Shown: positions 5,762 to 7,414 of the stretch, piece by piece | Position numbering within the stretch: the first letter of the stretch is position 1 | How the letters are laid out: every line of letters begins with the position of its first letter | Assembly (NCBI GenBank): GCA_016928525.1 | Contig: JAFGKO010000327.1 | Coordinates: 1 to 7,414, forward strand | DNA length: 7,414 nt | Direction: 5' to 3' | Source: Anaerolineales bacterium | GTDB taxonomy: Bacteria; Chloroflexota; Anaerolineae; Anaerolineales; Villigracilaceae | Notes under the pieces: model-generated | Databases searched by the model: none | Seen by the model: only the letters and a program-made list of their open reading frames with translations | What the model was told of the DNA's origin: nothing | Made by a program: the position numbers and the translations under genes

Positions 5762-6542
5762 ACGTGTAACGAATTGTATTACACCGGTCGCATTCGTCCC
5801 GCTGGCAAAGTAGAGCCAGCGGATTTCTTTTAAGCTCGACCTTCACTGCCCGGAGTAAAGGATGGAGCGGGATAGCTTCGATAAAGCTGTTGCCTATTTC
5901 CACCCGGCGGCTGACATGCTCGATATCGGGCCGGATGGCTTCGAAACCGTCCGAGCAGCCGGGAAAGCTTGGGCATTCGACAATGCATCTTTTGGTCAAT
6001 GCCCAGCGCACGAACTGCCGTCGCCCGGCAAATTTCTCCGCGTAGTGTATGCTGGTGTTGACGGTATGATCCACACCCAGTAGCAGCACCCAGCCATCCT
6101 GGTCGGCCAGCGCGCCAATCGGCGCCAAGGGATTGTAGATGGTTTGGGTATTCAGCATGCTGTTCGCATCGACGCCAGCAAACGAAAGGATGGGATGCGC
6201 TGTGCGCATGGCGCCAGGGTAGAGTCGCAACGTTTCCGGCAATATCCCCATCAATGGATCAGCAGGCTTGTCCAGGTGGAAAGGCTCGGCCATGCGGTTC
6301 AAGTCGCGGTAGCGGCCATAAGTCAGGCCGTTGTTGGGTGGGCCGACTTCGGGAATGATCATGGTCTTGTAGGTGAAGGTTGGCATGATCAGCCCGCTTA
6401 GGGAAGCCAGCAGCGCCCGTAAAATCGTTTCCGGTCCGCCTTCAATATTCCCAAAAGGTTTGAGAGACGCGTGCACAATGGCGGGCTTGTCCCCTAAATC
6501 AAGGCTGTCGAGTGCTGATTTGAAATCTTCGCTGGTGAGCAT
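5748..6542 (-). CDS. AAC(3)-family N-acetyltransferase-like protein
   Basis: A 264-residue protein of the aminoglycoside 3-N-acetyltransferase fold (Antibiotic_NAT family), which uses acetyl-CoA. Family signatures in order: IVHASLKPFG (22-31) and GGPET (35-39) near the acetyl-CoA site; MPTFT (53-57); PADPLMGILPETLR (93-106); PGAMRTAHPILSFAG (109-123) with the conserved His116-Pro; and LLLGVDHTVNTSIHYAEK (153-170) with the His166-x-x-Glu169 motif. The tail ends with Cys246-x4-Cys251-x2-Cys254, a possible metal or redox site also recalled in related Chloroflexota proteins. Real aminoglycoside resistance should not be assumed; many members act on other amines. The ATG at 6542 lacks a clear ribosome binding site and lies 27 bp downstream of the enoyl-CoA hydratase stop on the same strand, suggesting one transcript. 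Its last codons overlap the end of dnaE. Confidence 0.88.
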   Translation of the reverse strand: MLTSEDFKSALDSLDLGDKPAIVHASLKPFGNIEGGPETILRALLASLSGLIMPTFTYKTMIIPEVGPPNNGLTYGRYRDLNRMAEPFHLDKPADPLMGILPETLRLYPGAMRTAHPILSFAGVDANSMLNTQTIYNPLAPIGALADQDGWVLLLGVDHTVNTSIHYAEKFAGRRQFVRWALTKRCIVECPSFPGCSDGFEAIRPDIEHVSRRVEIGNSFIEAIPLHPLLRAVKVELKRNPLALLCQRDECDRCNTIRYTSIET

Positions 6543-6569
6543 GCTTTACACTGCCAGGAAATCTTTTCC

Positions 6570-7343
6570 CTACTTCCCCTTCCAATTCGGCTTACGTTTT
6601 TCGATGAAGGCCTGCATCCCTTCTTTTTGGTCTTCGGTGGAGAACAAACTGTAGAACAGTTCTTTCTCTTTAGACAGACCGTCTGTCAGCGATCCTTCAA
6701 AGACCGTGTTGACCGCTTCCTTTCCTGCGCGGATTGCGACCGGCGCGCGACTGGCGACCTCTTCTGCCAGCGATAAGGCTTCGCTCAAGAAGCTTTCCAC
6801 CGGGACCACCCGGTTGACCAATCCAAACTGCAGCGCTTCCTGCGCAGATAGGGTACGGTTGTTGAGCACCATTTCCATAGCGATGGCCTTGCCGACCGCC
6901 AGGGTCAGGCGCTGGGTTCCACCTGCGCCGGGAATGACACCGATGGTGATCTCAGGCTGCCCAAATCTGGCTTTTTCTGAAGCCACGATCATGTCGCAGG
7001 ACATGGCCAGTTCACAGCCGCCGCCTAAAGCCCAACCCGAGACCGCCGCGATGATCGGTTTCTTGATTCTGCGGATGCGGTCGAACGAGTCGATGAATGG
7101 GCTCTGGCGCATTTCTTCTTCTGAAGCTTCCGCCATAAACTTGATGTCAGCCCCGGCGGCGAAGACTTTCTCGCTGCCCGTGATAACCATCGCGCCGACG
7201 TTACCGTCCGCGTCAAAGGCTTCCAGCGCTCCCATAAGTTCGCTCAAGATGGCAGGGTTGAGGGCATTCATCGTTTCGGGTCGGTTGAGCGTAATCAGGC
7301 CAACTTGGCCACGGGTTTCGGTCAAAATAGTGGTGTAGGACAT
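6570..7343 (-). CDS. Enoyl-CoA hydratase/isomerase (crotonase family)
   Basis: A 257-residue soluble enzyme of normal crotonase length. The expected reaction is reversible hydration of a trans-2-enoyl-CoA to 3-hydroxyacyl-CoA, as in beta-oxidation or related acyl-CoA pathways. LNRPETMNAL (19-28) is the early family motif. AAGADIKFM (62-70) and GWALGGGCEL (103-112) form the oxyanion-hole and CoA-binding segments. The two catalytic glutamates of true hydratases are both present: Glu111 in GGCELA and Glu131 in GQPEITIG, 20 residues apart as in rat mitochondrial crotonase (Glu144/Glu164). PGAGGTQRL (138-146) follows. This favours a hydratase over crotonases that lack one glutamate, but the substrate cannot be told. 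AGGAG (7349-7353) sits five bases before the ATG. It is upstream of, and probably co-transcribed with, the AAC(3)-like gene. Confidence 0.93.
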   Translation of the reverse strand: MSYTTILTETRGQVGLITLNRPETMNALNPAILSELMGALEAFDADGNVGAMVITGSEKVFAAGADIKFMAEASEEEMRQSPFIDSFDRIRRIKKPIIAAVSGWALGGGCELAMSCDMIVASEKARFGQPEITIGVIPGAGGTQRLTLAVGKAIAMEMVLNNRTLSAQEALQFGLVNRVVPVESFLSEALSLAEEVASRAPVAIRAGKEAVNTVFEGSLTDGLSKEKELFYSLFSTEDQKEGMQAFIEKRKPNWKGK

Positions 7344-7348
7344 GGGAA

Positions 7349-7353
7349 CTCCT
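7349..7353 (-). promoter_or_regulatory. Ribosome binding site of the enoyl-CoA hydratase gene
   Basis: The minus strand reads AGAGGAG with AGGAG five bases before the ATG at 7343. The conserved crotonase N-terminus follows directly, so this start is well supported. Confidence 0.8.
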
Positions 7354-7365
7354 CTTCGTTATTTC

Positions 7366-7396
7366 AGTGTCATTGCGAATACTATGACTTTGTCAA
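7366..7396 (-). promoter_or_regulatory. Tentative promoter upstream of the enoyl-CoA hydratase gene
   Basis: A perfect -35 consensus TTGACA occurs on the minus strand at 7391-7396. No good -10 follows at the usual spacing: the best windows (AATGAC at 7369-7374, 16 bp; GACACT at 7366-7371, 19 bp) match only three of six bases. TAGTAT (7379-7384) is too close to pair with it. A promoter here makes sense for the two-gene unit but remains tentative. Confidence 0.35.
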
Positions 7397-7414
7397 GCCT
7401 TTTTTAGGGACAAA

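Noticed and set aside
5748..6542. Calling this an aminoglycoside resistance gene
   Set aside because: Only family membership is visible. It is chromosomal, next to dnaE and a crotonase gene, with no mobile element nearby; AAC(3)-fold proteins without resistance activity are common.
6706..7338. Plus-strand open frame of 210 codons antisense to the crotonase gene
   Set aside because: The opposite strand encodes a full crotonase with both catalytic glutamates; the plus-strand product is low-complexity (Ser/Ala/Met-rich), as expected for an antisense shadow.

Overview
The window looks like ordinary chromosomal DNA from a moderately GC-rich bacterium, and I infer a Chloroflexota/Anaerolineae-type genome. 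Three things suggest this: a long DnaE with a proline/acidic linker before its C-terminal domain, an AAC(3)-fold protein ending in a C-x4-C-x2-C motif, and short GTCATTGCGAG-type palindromic repeats. No rRNA, tRNA, CRISPR array, transposase or phage gene was seen, and the taxonomic guess is not proven by the sequence.

Layout from left to right. The first 36 bases probably hold the N-terminus of a minus-strand gene that runs off the edge; its 12 residues resemble the start of a TPP-dependent acetolactate-synthase-like enzyme. A short divergent intergenic region (37-185) carries two hairpins, one shaped like an intrinsic terminator. It is followed by an unrecognised plus-strand five-helix membrane protein (186-650). 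A minus-strand NAD(P)-binding dehydrogenase of the 6-phosphogluconate/beta-hydroxyacid dehydrogenase superfamily with a DUF1932-type C-terminal half follows (689-1537). Between it and dnaE lies a compact 195-bp divergent control region. This region contains an 89-bp compound palindromic repeat, an AT-rich 8+8 bp palindrome, a candidate minus-strand promoter and two perfect TATAAT boxes facing dnaE.

The centre is dnaE (1733-5761), the replicative DNA polymerase III alpha subunit. All nine metal-site residues of the PHP domain, the three polymerase aspartates and a QMSLF clamp-binding motif are present. About 200 residues of low-complexity linker separate the OB fold from the C-terminal domain. 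The 5' part of that linker appears to have been built from short interspersed repeats read in frame.

On the right, two minus-strand genes probably form an operon: a crotonase-family enoyl-CoA hydratase/isomerase (6570-7343), then, 27 bp downstream, an AAC(3)-family N-acetyltransferase-like protein (5748-6542). The latter converges on dnaE and overlaps its 3' end by 14 bp. Both are acyl-CoA/acetyl-CoA enzymes by family, but no shared pathway is evident.

I did not find a convincing new multi-gene system. The most interesting items are the repeat-derived linker in dnaE, the compound palindrome and the shared palindrome in the divergent dnaE promoter, and the nearly leaderless dnaE start.
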